Assembly: GCF_013423485.1 (NCBI RefSeq)
Contig: NZ_JABFFR010000005.1
Coordinates: 372,001-436,000, forward strand
Source of the DNA: Azospirillum oleiclasticum
Lineage (GTDB): Bacteria; Pseudomonadota; Alphaproteobacteria; Azospirillales; Azospirillaceae
Reading direction: 5' to 3'
DNA: 64,000 bases
In this document: one piece after another, positions 55,751-64,000 of the stretch
How positions within the stretch are numbered: the stretch's first letter is position 1
Layout of the letters: every line of letters begins with the position of its first letter
Notes under the pieces: model-generated
Told to the model about the DNA's origin: nothing
Database searches by the model: none
What the model saw: only the letters and a program-made list of their open reading frames with translations
Translations under genes and position numbers: made by a program

Positions 55751-57322
55751 ATGGCGGCATCAATCCACGCCAGGGATGGCCCGCCGGGGATGGACGTGAC
55801 GGCAAGCAACGCACAGACGCGGGAGCGGCTGGACGATTTCTTCGGACAGCTGAGCATCGCCAGCCGGAAGAAGGTGCTGGGCGCGCTCCGGGACTCCGGG
55901 GCGGACGCCGGTTCGCCGGAGCGGGTGGTCGTCGATGCGGTGATCTCGTCGCTCAACCACCGCCGCCGGCACCACGCCATGCGGCTGTGGATGGGTTGTT
56001 TGGCGCCGGTGCTGGTCCACACCCCGACACTGCTGCACACGCACGAGCGGCTGCCGCACCTGCTGCACCGGGTGGACGCGATTGCGTGGTGGCAGACGCT
56101 GGAGCCGATGATCAAGGCGCCGGCCGCGTCAGCCCAGGCCTTCGTCACCGCGCGCTGCCGCGACGCGGCGATCGACGACGTGATCGCCAGCGAGGAGGCC
56201 GCCGTCCTGGCGGAGGAGCTGCGGCGCCAAAGTGCGGCGGCGCTGTCCGGCATCAATCGCAACGACGGCACGCGCCACCGCTTCCTGGCGTCGGTCAACG
56301 CGCAGCGCCGCTCCATCCTGCGCGCGCAGAAGCTGGGCTGGGCGCCGCCGCTGGGGCCGGAGGATCTGTCGAGCCTGATCGCCATGCTGGGCGCCGCCCC
56401 GGAGTGGCGCGAGGCGTTGCGCGACGTGGACGATGCCATGCCCCCGGCGGCACGGCTGATGCGGCTGGTCGACGTTCCCGGCCGGCCGATGCTGGCCCTC
56501 GCCCACGCCTACGCCACGCTGGACCCGCGTCTGGCGGCCGACAAGCGCGGCATTCCCGGCGGCTGGGTGATCCGCGACGGGCTGGTCGCGGTGTTCGCGC
56601 ATCTGGGCCACCGCCTGGTGGAACGTCTGGCGGAGATCGTGCCGACCCGCGGGTCCTTGCGCCTGCACAGCACCGAGGCCCCGCCGCTGTCGCAGGAGAT
56701 CGAGCGCTGGTTCCTCTGGCACGACCTCGCGGTCGCCGCCGGCGGGCGGGAGCGTGACACCGCGGAGCGGCTGTCGGAGGGGATGGAGCAGCTCGTCCAG
56801 CAGGTCAACAACCTGCTCCTGCCCTATCTCGACCGGATGGTCGGATCGGGAGAGCCACGTCAGGACTGGAGCACGCTGCTGCCCAAGGTGGCCGATGTCG
56901 GCGCGCTGCGGAACGGGCTGAAGCGCCGCGCCCACGGGGCCGAGTTGGAAGGCTGGTCGAAGAGCGCCTGCGATCACGTCTACCGCATGTTCCGGCGGGA
57001 ATGCGCGCTCGGCGGCGGGGCGGACTTCGCCGTGCTCGCCACGCTGGCGCGGCTGGCCGTCTGCATGGACATGCCGATGCCGGTGGCGGCCACCAGCGGC
57101 AATCTGGTCGCCGCCGCCCGCCGCCGGCTGGACGAGCCGACGCCGCTCTCCGCGCTGGAAGCGCCGCTGATGGAGCGGCTTATCACCGTCTGCAATGAGG
57201 CCCGCTTCCGCAACGGCCGCTGGACCCCGCCGGAGGTGACCGACCTGCTGGAGGCGGCGACGGGACACCCGCTGCTGGCGCGCCGCGCCCCGGCGCATCC
57301 CGCGACGGGCTGGCCGCAATAA
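55751..57322 (+). CDS. Unrecognised 523-residue protein
   Basis: Soluble, largely helical by composition, no signal peptide or membrane segment. The N-terminal part has SRKKVLGALRDSG and a His/Arg-rich HRRRHHAMRLWMGCL; no catalytic motif is recognised. It precedes two glycosylation-related genes on the same strand (57-base gap), but co-transcription is unproven. The start may be ATG 55751 or 55790; neither has a clear SD. Codon use is normal for the genome, so it is a real gene of unknown function. Confidence 0.7.
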   Translation: MAASIHARDGPPGMDVTASNAQTRERLDDFFGQLSIASRKKVLGALRDSGADAGSPERVVVDAVISSLNHRRRHHAMRLWMGCLAPVLVHTPTLLHTHERLPHLLHRVDAIAWWQTLEPMIKAPAASAQAFVTARCRDAAIDDVIASEEAAVLAEELRRQSAAALSGINRNDGTRHRFLASVNAQRRSILRAQKLGWAPPLGPEDLSSLIAMLGAAPEWREALRDVDDAMPPAARLMRLVDVPGRPMLALAHAYATLDPRLAADKRGIPGGWVIRDGLVAVFAHLGHRLVERLAEIVPTRGSLRLHSTEAPPLSQEIERWFLWHDLAVAAGGRERDTAERLSEGMEQLVQQVNNLLLPYLDRMVGSGEPRQDWSTLLPKVADVGALRNGLKRRAHGAELEGWSKSACDHVYRMFRRECALGGGADFAVLATLARLAVCMDMPMPVAATSGNLVAAARRRLDEPTPLSALEAPLMERLITVCNEARFRNGRWTPPEVTDLLEAATGHPLLARRAPAHPATGWPQ

Positions 57323-57379
57323 CGTCGCCGCACCAACTTCGGGGTGCATCGACGCGGGAGTCCGACTAGTTTGCCGGCC

Positions 57380-58702
57380 ATGACCACCGTCGGCATCCCG
57401 GACACTGACGATCCCACCGCGCTGCACGGGCTGGCCAAGGACCGCTTCCGCGCCGGCGACTACGATGTGGCGCTGCGCTGCCTGCAGGCACTTCTGCTCC
57501 GTTGGCCGGCGGACACGTCGGCGTGGCAGGACCTTGCCATCGTGCTGCACAATGTGGGGGCGACCTGCGTCAACGCCCGCGTGCCGGGGGCGGCCATCCG
57601 GCCACTGCGCACGGCCCTGGCGATCGATCCCGCCCTGGCACCGGCGCGCGCTGCGCTGGCGGAGGCCCTGTTCGGCGAGGGCAGGAGGCTGGTGGACCTG
57701 GGCCGCTACGACGAGGCGGTCGCCCTGTACACCCGCGCCGCGGCCATCCAGCCCGATCGGCACGACATCCGCTACTACGCCATGTTCGCCCATCTCTGGC
57801 GGGACGACTACGCCGCCGCCTGGGACCCGGAGGTCTGGCGCCGGGTGTTCTGCGCCGTGTCGCCCCGGCTGTGGGACGGGCAAAGCGACGTGGCCGACAT
57901 GCTGGTCACGCACGAGAACGGGCTGGGCGACCTGCTGCAGTTCGCGCGCTGCCTGCCCGGCCTTGCCGGGCGCTTCGGCCGCATCTTTCTGCGCACCAAC
58001 GCACGCTGCCTGCCGCTGCTGCGGAACCCGCATCTGCGGCTGTTCGGCGGCGCGCTGGCCGACCGGATCACCGTCCTGGGCCCGGACGAGGAGGTGGCCT
58101 ACGACCGCCATTGCGAGCTGTTCGGCCTGTTCATGGCGACCGGCCTGACGCCGGGGACCCTGACGACACGGCCGCCCTACCTGAGCGTTGCCGAACCGCT
58201 GAAGGCGGCGTGGGCCGCGGTGCTCGACGCCCACGCCGCGGGACGACGGCTTCGGGTCGGGCTGTCCTGGGGGGCGCTGGGCGGTGGGGCGAACCCGCGG
58301 ACTGTCGATGCGACCGCCCTGCGCCCGCTGCTCGACCACTTCCCCGACGTGCTGTTCGTGTGTCTGCAGGCCGACGAAGCGAAGGCCGGCCTGTTCGCCG
58401 GACCGCCGGCGGACAATCTCCTGGACCTCGGCGTGCGCGACATCGCCGCGACCGCGGCGGTCATCGCCAATCTGGACCTGGTCGTCGTCGCCGACAGCGG
58501 GCTCGCCCACCTCGCCGGGGCGCTGGGGACGGAGGTCTGGCTGCTGCTCGGACGGCTGTGCGACTGGCGCTGGCACCGTGCGGGCGTCACCAGCGACTGG
58601 TATCCTCAGGCGCGGCTGTTCCGGCAGGAGGTGGACGGCGACTGGAGCGGCCCCGTTGCCGCGGTCGAGGCGGCGCTGCGCCACCGCACCGGCCGGCCAT
58701 GA
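57380..58702 (+). CDS. TPR protein with glycosyltransferase-9-like domain
   Basis: 440 residues. The N-terminal 130 hold two or three TPR units (AKDRFRAGDYDVALRCLQALLLRWP; GRYDEAVALYTRAAAIQPDRHD). The rest resembles heptosyltransferase-type GT9 folds: ENGLGDLLQFARCLPGLAGRFGRIFLRTNARCLPLL and VVADSGLAHLAGALGTEVWLLLGRLCDWRW. Such TPR-GT proteins are common near polysaccharide or flagellin modification genes. ATG 57380 is preferred over 57344. Its stop overlaps the next gene. Confidence 0.82.
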   Translation: MTTVGIPDTDDPTALHGLAKDRFRAGDYDVALRCLQALLLRWPADTSAWQDLAIVLHNVGATCVNARVPGAAIRPLRTALAIDPALAPARAALAEALFGEGRRLVDLGRYDEAVALYTRAAAIQPDRHDIRYYAMFAHLWRDDYAAAWDPEVWRRVFCAVSPRLWDGQSDVADMLVTHENGLGDLLQFARCLPGLAGRFGRIFLRTNARCLPLLRNPHLRLFGGALADRITVLGPDEEVAYDRHCELFGLFMATGLTPGTLTTRPPYLSVAEPLKAAWAAVLDAHAAGRRLRVGLSWGALGGGANPRTVDATALRPLLDHFPDVLFVCLQADEAKAGLFAGPPADNLLDLGVRDIAATAAVIANLDLVVVADSGLAHLAGALGTEVWLLLGRLCDWRWHRAGVTSDWYPQARLFRQEVDGDWSGPVAAVEAALRHRTGRP

Positions 58703-59931
58703 TAGCGCCGGACGAGGTCAGCGTCGTCGTCCAGGGGCCGTGGGATCCGGAACACACCCCCCGCTGCCTGGACAGCGTCGCCATGGTCCTGCCGGGCGCG
58801 GAGGTGATCCTGTCCGTGTGGAAAGCGCCACCCGCGTTCGACACCGCGGGAGTGCGCGCCGACACGGTGATCCTGAACGCCGATCCCGGCGACACCGACC
58901 TCACCGGGCTGCTCGACCCGGCGCAGGAGCGGCGGACCCTGATCACCCGCTGCAACATCAACCGGCAGATCCTGTCCACCCGGAACGCGCTCGCCGTGGC
59001 GGGCCGCGCCCACGCGCTGAAGCTGCGCAGCGACATGGCGCTGGATCATGCGGGCTTCCTCGCCCACGCCGCGCGGTTCCGCGGCATCGACGGCCCCTGC
59101 CGGGTGTTCGGGGAACGCATCGTCACCACCAGTGCCCGCAGCCCGCGCCGCTCCTTCACCTTCTTCGTTCAGGATTTCTGCTCCTTCGGCCGGCTGGAGG
59201 ACATGCGCCGGCTGTGGGCGGCACCCCTGTTCCCGCCGCGCGACGCGCTGCTCGCCATGCCGATGGCCGAGCGCGCCGCCCTGCTGCTGGTTCCGGAACA
59301 GCATCTGGTGTTGTCCGCCCTGCGGCCGGTGCTGGGTGGCACGGTCCCGTCGAACGCCCTCGATCGTTCCCCGGCGCTGGTCGAGCTGTCGGAGCGGGCG
59401 CTGGCCGGCAACTTCGTCTGCCTGGACGCGCACCGCTTGGGCGTGCGTGCCCTGAAGCCGTCCCTGCAATGGATCAACCTGCCGGAGGACCTGAGGCTCC
59501 ACTGGCTGTGGGTGCTGACGGCCGGCTACGGCGAGTTCCTGTCCTGGTGCCGGCGCCACTGTGGGGAGGCGGTCGATCCCATCATCGCCGAGTGCGGCGA
59601 GGAGTATGCGACGGCGGTGGCCGACGTGGCGGTCAAGGCGTCGCTCATCCCCGACGGCGAACGCATGGACGGAAACCGGCTGATGGAGCTTGGCGTGCAG
59701 GCGCACGCCGCCGGGCGGCTGGACGACGCGGCGGAGGCCTACGCCACGCTGCTGGCGGCGGAGCCCGATCATCCACGGGTCAATCTCGCCCTGGGGGCGC
59801 TGCTGCTCCAGCGCGGCGAGACGGACGCGGGCCGGCAGCGGCTGGATGCGGCGGTGCGGGGCGCGCCCGGCCTGCGCCCGACCTGCGAGGCGCTGATGCG
59901 GCGCTTCGCTCCGGGCGGGGCCGGCGGCTGA
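58699..59931 (+). CDS. WavE-family lipopolysaccharide synthesis protein with C-terminal TPR
   Basis: 410 residues. The N-terminal 300 match WavE: VSVVVQGPWDPEHTPRCLDSVAMVLPGAEVILSVWK, NINRQILSTRNAL and HALKLRSDMALD. The WavE family is tied to LPS core or polysaccharide assembly, probably as a transferase. The last 90 residues carry a TPR pair (LGVQAHAAGRLDDAAEAYATLLAAEPDHPR). It overlaps the preceding TPR-GT gene by ATGA, so the two work together. Confidence 0.83.
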   Translation: MIAPDEVSVVVQGPWDPEHTPRCLDSVAMVLPGAEVILSVWKAPPAFDTAGVRADTVILNADPGDTDLTGLLDPAQERRTLITRCNINRQILSTRNALAVAGRAHALKLRSDMALDHAGFLAHAARFRGIDGPCRVFGERIVTTSARSPRRSFTFFVQDFCSFGRLEDMRRLWAAPLFPPRDALLAMPMAERAALLLVPEQHLVLSALRPVLGGTVPSNALDRSPALVELSERALAGNFVCLDAHRLGVRALKPSLQWINLPEDLRLHWLWVLTAGYGEFLSWCRRHCGEAVDPIIAECGEEYATAVADVAVKASLIPDGERMDGNRLMELGVQAHAAGRLDDAAEAYATLLAAEPDHPRVNLALGALLLQRGETDAGRQRLDAAVRGAPGLRPTCEALMRRFAPGGAGG

Positions 59932-59998
59932 CGCGCCCCCATGGTCGCAACCCGGTGGCGCGCACATATCAGGCTGCCCGAAACGCCGGAGACAGCCG

Positions 59999-61087
59999 TT
60001 GCCGTCCGTCGCCCCGCCCATCGAGCCCGCCACTCCCCGCCTTGGCTGGTGCTGCCAGTTCATCCCGCCGGACGGAGACGCCGAGACGGCGCGGCGGATG
60101 AACCCTGGCACCGTCACCGTGGCGGCCCTCTCCCGCCTCGGCGGCGCGCGGGCGGTGGAGAAGCTGGTCGAGGTTCTCGGCCGCAACCTCCAGGCGCTGC
60201 ACCTCCAGCTCGCCGAGGTGGCGCGGCACCCGCCCTACCGGCGATTGCTTCGGGTGAACAGCGGGTTGCTACCGGTCTACACCCACGCCGTCGGGCGCCC
60301 GATCTACGCCGAGACCGCGGTGCGGGAGCTGGTCGAGAAGGGGCTGGAGCACGCCGGCCGCAAGGCGCGGGAGGCCGGCATCCGCATCGGCCTGCACCCC
60401 GACCAGTTCTGCGTGCTGAACAGCGCCAACCCCGCGACGCTGGAGAATGCCGTCGCCGAGCTGGAGTACCACGCCGACATCCTGCGGCTGATGGGCATGG
60501 CCGGCGGCTGGCACCCGCTGGGGGCGCATGTGAACATCCACGGCGGCGGCCGGGGCGAGGGCATCGCCGGTTTCCGTCGGGGGCTGGCGCGGCTGTCGGA
60601 GGATGCGCGCGGGCTGGTGACGGTGGAGAACGACGAGACGTCCTTCGGCCTGGACGACCTGCTGCCATTGGCGGACGCGGTGCCCATCGTGCTCGACCTG
60701 CATCACCACTGGGTGCGGTCGGAGGGTGAATACCTTCGTCCCGACGACCCCCGCGTCGCCACCGTCGCCGCCTCATGGCGCGGCGTGCGGCCATTGGCGC
60801 ACATCAGCGTGTCGCGCGAGGACTTGCTGGCCGACTGGCCGGACGACCGGCTGCCCGATTTCGCCGCGCTGGCATCGAAAGGGCTGAAGGCGAGGGATCT
60901 TCGCGCCCATTCCCGACGTATGTGGAACCATGCGGTGAACCGGCTGGTGGCGGAGCATCTCGCCTGGGCCGATTTCGAGGTCGAGGCGAAGGCCAAGAAC
61001 CTGGCGGTGGAGGACCTGGAACGGGACGCGCTGCTCGCCGGGGCACTGCCGGCGACGGCCGGAGGTGCGGTGCGGCAAGCCCCTTGA
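59999..61087 (+). CDS. uvsE: UV damage endonuclease (UvsE/UVDE)
   Basis: 362-residue TIM-barrel nuclease that cuts 5' to UV photoproducts and other lesions. Family motifs: LGWCCQF, the LRVNSGLLPVYTH region, GLHPDQFCVLNS, GAHVNIHGGGRG, TVENDE and LDLHHHW, which provide the metal ligands. The start is a TTG at 59999 with GGAGA 5 bases upstream; no in-frame ATG precedes the conserved part. Confidence 0.92.
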   Translation: MPSVAPPIEPATPRLGWCCQFIPPDGDAETARRMNPGTVTVAALSRLGGARAVEKLVEVLGRNLQALHLQLAEVARHPPYRRLLRVNSGLLPVYTHAVGRPIYAETAVRELVEKGLEHAGRKAREAGIRIGLHPDQFCVLNSANPATLENAVAELEYHADILRLMGMAGGWHPLGAHVNIHGGGRGEGIAGFRRGLARLSEDARGLVTVENDETSFGLDDLLPLADAVPIVLDLHHHWVRSEGEYLRPDDPRVATVAASWRGVRPLAHISVSREDLLADWPDDRLPDFAALASKGLKARDLRAHSRRMWNHAVNRLVAEHLAWADFEVEAKAKNLAVEDLERDALLAGALPATAGGAVRQAP

Positions 61088-61144
61088 TGTCACTGACACA
61101 TCGCATACCAGGATAGGATAGAATGCGGCTCCGGTGCCGCCCCT

Positions 61145-62569
61145 GTGACGGTGTGGATGATGAGTGTGTTTGTGGACGATCTGTTTCCTTGCGACGACGG
61201 CACCGGAGTCCAACCACCAGCGGAGCGGCCAAGCCCCTGGCCGATCCTGGTGGTTGACGACGACGAGCAGGTGCACGCGATGACGCGCCTGCTGCTGAAG
61301 GACTTCGATTTCGACGGCCGTGACTTTGAGATGCTGAGCGCGCATTCGGCGGCGGAGGCGCGGGCGATCCTGGCGGCACGGCCCGACATTCCGGTGGTGC
61401 TGCTGGACGTGGTGATGGAGACGCCGGACGCCGGGCTCCAGCTCGTCCACCACATCCGCCGCGAACTGGGCAACCGCCACATCCGGATCATCCTGCGCAC
61501 CGGCCAGCCGGGGCAGGCGCCGGAACGCGAGGTGGTGGTCGCCTACGACATCAACGATTACCGCAGCAAGAACGACCTCACCTCCAACCGGCTGTTCACC
61601 AGCCTGGTCAGCGCTCTGCGCGGCTGGCGGGACCTGACCACCATCGAATGCCTGAACCGGTCGCTGGAGGCGCGGGTCGCCGAACGCACCGCCGAACTGG
61701 CGCGCCGGCAGGCGATGGCCGAGGAGCAGACCCGCTTCGTGGAGAATCTTGTCGAGCTGATGCCGAGCCCGGTCTGGTACCAGGAGGCGGGCGGCACCTA
61801 CCGCATCTGCAACCGCGCCTTCCGCGCGCTGTTCGGCGGCGGCATGGCGACGGTGGGGGCGGACCCGCCGGCGTTTGGCGGGCTGGCCGCGCCGGCGGCC
61901 GGCACCGAGCCGCCACCCGCCGTGGAGACCGCGGTGATGGACGCCGACGGGCAGGTCCGCGAGGTGCTGGTGATGCGCAAGGCGCTGGCCGGGCCGGACG
62001 GCGGCACGGCGGGGGTGGTGGGCATCGCCATGGACATCACCGAGCGCCGGCGCATGGAGCGCGAGCTGCACCGGCTCGCCATCACCGACCCGCTCAGCGG
62101 CACCTACAACCGCCGCCACCTGCTGGACCGGGTGGAGGCGGCGCTGCGCGACGTGGAGGCAGGCAACCGGCCCTTCTGCCTGGTGATGCTCGACATCGAC
62201 CACTTCAAGCGCATCAACGACGACCACGGTCACGCCGCCGGCGACGAGGCCATCCGCGCCACGGTCGCCGAGATCCGCCGGCACCTGCGCGCCGGCGACA
62301 GCGTCGGCCGCATCGGCGGCGAGGAATTCGCGATCCTGCTTCCCGACACCACGCTCGCGGATGCCGGCCGGGTCGCCGAGCGGCTGCGGGTGGGGCTCGC
62401 CGCCATGGCGGTGCCGCTGCCGCAGGGCCACAGCCACGGCCTCACCGCCAGTTTCGGCATCACCCAGGCACGGGGAGCGCTGGACAGCATGGAAGCGGTC
62501 CTGCACCGCGCCGACCAGGCGCTCTACCGCGCCAAGGCGTTGGGCCGCAACCGCATCGAGCTGGGCTGA
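61145..62569 (+). CDS. Diguanylate cyclase with receiver-like and PAS domains
   Basis: 474 residues. A receiver domain (about 32-165) with VVDDDEQ and a likely phospho-Asp in VVLLDVVME is followed by a coiled coil, a PAS domain (about 200-300) and a GGDEF domain (about 305-474). The active-site GGEEF is intact, and RAGD five residues before it is a complete inhibitory I-site. It should make cyclic di-GMP under feedback control. Start uncertain among GTG 61145 and two ATGs 12 and 15 bases on. Confidence 0.9.
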   Translation: MTVWMMSVFVDDLFPCDDGTGVQPPAERPSPWPILVVDDDEQVHAMTRLLLKDFDFDGRDFEMLSAHSAAEARAILAARPDIPVVLLDVVMETPDAGLQLVHHIRRELGNRHIRIILRTGQPGQAPEREVVVAYDINDYRSKNDLTSNRLFTSLVSALRGWRDLTTIECLNRSLEARVAERTAELARRQAMAEEQTRFVENLVELMPSPVWYQEAGGTYRICNRAFRALFGGGMATVGADPPAFGGLAAPAAGTEPPPAVETAVMDADGQVREVLVMRKALAGPDGGTAGVVGIAMDITERRRMERELHRLAITDPLSGTYNRRHLLDRVEAALRDVEAGNRPFCLVMLDIDHFKRINDDHGHAAGDEAIRATVAEIRRHLRAGDSVGRIGGEEFAILLPDTTLADAGRVAERLRVGLAAMAVPLPQGHSHGLTASFGITQARGALDSMEAVLHRADQALYRAKALGRNRIELG

Positions 62570-62595
62570 CCGTCACGCCGGATGACCGGCGGCGG

Positions 62596-63765
62596 TCACG
62601 CCCGCCGGGTGGCGACGGAGCTGTCGAGCGCCAACAGCGCCGCCACCGCCGCGACGCCGAGACCGGCCGACAGCAGCAGCGACCACACGCCGTACCGCTC
62701 CATCAGCAGCGCGAACACGAAGGGTGCCGCCGCCTGCGCGAAACGCACAGGGACCATCAGCACGCCCTGCCGCTCGCCGTAGCCGTGCGCGCCGAAGATC
62801 ACCAGCGGCAGGGTGCCCTTGGCGATGGTGAGGATGCCGTTGCCAGCCCCGTGCACCACCGCGAAGAGCGACGCCGCGGGTCCGCCCAGCGCCAGCAGCG
62901 CCACCACCCCCAGCGGGTGGGCGGCGGCGGCGAGCCGGGCCGACAGCAGGGGGTGGAAGCGCTGAAGCACCCCGAACTCCAGCAGCCGCCCGGCGACCTG
63001 CGCCGGCCCGACCAGGGCCGCCGCGGCGATGGCCGCGGTCGCCGAGGCACCGGCCGATTCCAGCAGGCGCGGCAGATGCGCCGCCATCGCCGTGCTGGTG
63101 AACCACGCGGCGGAGAAGACGAAAGCCAGCAGCACCATCGACCGGTCCAACCCCGGCCGTCCGGTCGCCGGGGCCGCAGGGCCGGCGGCGGGCGGAGCCG
63201 GCTGGGTGCCGACCGGCACCAGGAAGCGGTTCAGCGGCAGCCCGAGGCCGAGATGCAGCAGGGCCCACGCAACGCAGGCCCAACGCCAGCCCAGCTCCGC
63301 CTCCAACAGCGCGGTGAGCGGCCAGCCCACCGTGCTGGCGAAGCCGGCCAACAGCGTGATGCCGGTGATGGCGCCGCGCGCATCACGGCCGTAAATGCCG
63401 GCCAGCGTGGAAAAGGCCGCCTCGTACAGCCCGATCGCCATACCGACGCCCATCACCGCCCAGCCCGCGAACAGCAGGACCGGTCCGCCCGCCGCGGCCA
63501 GCGCCAGCAGCCCGGCCGCGAAGATCAGGTTGGACAGCACCAGCACATCGCGCCCGCCCAGCCGGTCGATGCGCCGCCCGGCCGCCGGTCCCAGCGCCGC
63601 CGACACCAGCAGCGCCAGCGAGAAGGCCCCGTAGACCCAGCCGGTGGTCAGCCCCAGGTCGCGCGCCATGGGTGCCGCCAGGATCGCCGGCAGATAGTAG
63701 CTGGAGGCCCAGGCCAGCGTCTGCGCCGTGCCGAGGGCCAGAACGATCCGTGTGCGTGGGGTCAT
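62596..63765 (-). CDS. Major facilitator superfamily transporter
   Basis: 389 residues with twelve hydrophobic segments. Motif A-like GPAAGRRIDRLGGRDVLVLS in the first half is typical of MFS. TLAWASSYYLPAIL near the start resembles a drug or small-metabolite exporter subgroup. Substrate unknown. It lies 21 bases before the truncated cupin gene's end, on the same strand, and may be co-transcribed with it. Confidence 0.85.
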   Translation of the reverse strand: MTPRTRIVLALGTAQTLAWASSYYLPAILAAPMARDLGLTTGWVYGAFSLALLVSAALGPAAGRRIDRLGGRDVLVLSNLIFAAGLLALAAAGGPVLLFAGWAVMGVGMAIGLYEAAFSTLAGIYGRDARGAITGITLLAGFASTVGWPLTALLEAELGWRWACVAWALLHLGLGLPLNRFLVPVGTQPAPPAAGPAAPATGRPGLDRSMVLLAFVFSAAWFTSTAMAAHLPRLLESAGASATAAIAAAALVGPAQVAGRLLEFGVLQRFHPLLSARLAAAAHPLGVVALLALGGPAASLFAVVHGAGNGILTIAKGTLPLVIFGAHGYGERQGVLMVPVRFAQAAAPFVFALLMERYGVWSLLLSAGLGVAAVAALLALDSSVATRRA

Positions 63766-63786
63766 CGCGGGAGCGGCCGGCAGGCG

Positions 63787-64000
63787 TCAGCGGGCGGGGC
63801 GGAGGTTGACCTCGATCAGCACGGTCTTCTCGACGAACTCGGCGCCGTGCCAGGCCTCCGGCTCGAAGCGGACGACCATGCCGGGGCGCAGCTCGATGGT
63901 GCCGGATTCGACCCGAAGGATGGCGTGGCCTTCCAGCACCAGCAGGAACTGCTCGTGATCGTGGCTGTGGCGCCCGGCGATCACACCGGCCTCGATGTCG
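63787..64000 (-). CDS. Cupin-domain protein, truncated at window edge
   Basis: The visible 70 codons are the C-terminal part; the frame remains open to base 64000. The cupin motif GRHSHDHEQFLLVLEGHAIL carries the His-x-His and Glu metal ligands, and EAWHGAEF the second His. A single-domain cupin of about 100 residues is likely. Function not deducible. Confidence 0.8.
   Translation of the reverse strand, partial: DIEAGVIAGRHSHDHEQFLLVLEGHAILRVESGTIELRPGMVVRFEPEAWHGAEFVEKTVLIEVNLRPAR

Overview
This is a very GC-rich, gene-dense bacterial window. The gene families point to an alphaproteobacterium of the Azospirillum type (Rhodospirillales). The evidence is a fruBKA phosphotransferase operon, a glpSTPQV-type glycerol ABC system, an uptake hydrogenase (hupSLC), a form IA RuBisCO operon and an RpoH-type sigma factor. 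Genus is an inference; no rRNA or tRNA gene was seen. Most genes sit in compact operons with ATGA/GTGA overlaps. No CRISPR array, intact insertion sequence or prophage is visible.

Layout. 1-6990 (+): glycerol ABC transporter (5' truncated by the window edge), glycerol kinase and a short-chain dehydrogenase. 7022-10248: an orphan amino-acid-type binding protein divergent from a membrane histidine kinase. 10264-15543 (-): Calvin-cycle operon prkB-fba-cbbL-cbbS-rpe-cbbY. 15678-16226: unrecognised helical protein. 16417-23906 (-): 3-hydroxyacyl-CoA-dehydrogenase-family enzyme, BKACE (beta-keto acid cleavage enzyme), BdhA-like SDR and a Liv-type ABC transporter, preceded by a textbook -24/-12 promoter and a divergent sigma-54 activator (24179-25603). 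25604-28016: accessory-looking stretch of lower GC with two unrecognised small genes, an exported DsrE-like protein and several long inverted repeats. 28017-29522: FkbM methyltransferase. 29546-34818 (-): tripartite tricarboxylate transporter plus otnK/otnC for four-carbon acid sugars. 34958-37553 (-): YchJ, GST, hydrolase and membrane protein. 37876-43144 (+): fructose PTS fruB-fruK-fruA. 44091-48435 (+): hupSLC followed by an overlapping phosphoglycolate phosphatase. 48456-49862: three tandem heat-shock-type promoter matches and rpoH. 49890-51740 (-): bioMNY biotin transporter. 51826-55618: two DUF1989 proteins, an M20 amidohydrolase and a LysR regulator, with a shared operator-like inverted repeat before the transcription units. 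55751-59931: unknown protein, TPR-glycosyltransferase and WavE-TPR protein. 59999-64000: UV damage endonuclease, diguanylate cyclase, MFS transporter and a truncated cupin.

How it fits together. The window combines hydrogen oxidation (hup), CO2 fixation (cbb) and two HAD phosphatases that can handle RuBisCO by-products (cbbY, gph), consistent with facultative hydrogen-driven autotrophy. Around this core are self-contained uptake-plus-catabolism modules for glycerol, fructose, tetronates, an unidentified 3-hydroxy acid, and an unidentified amidine/ureido compound. The two least described modules are the sigma-54-controlled BKACE cluster and the DUF1989/M20/LysR regulon.
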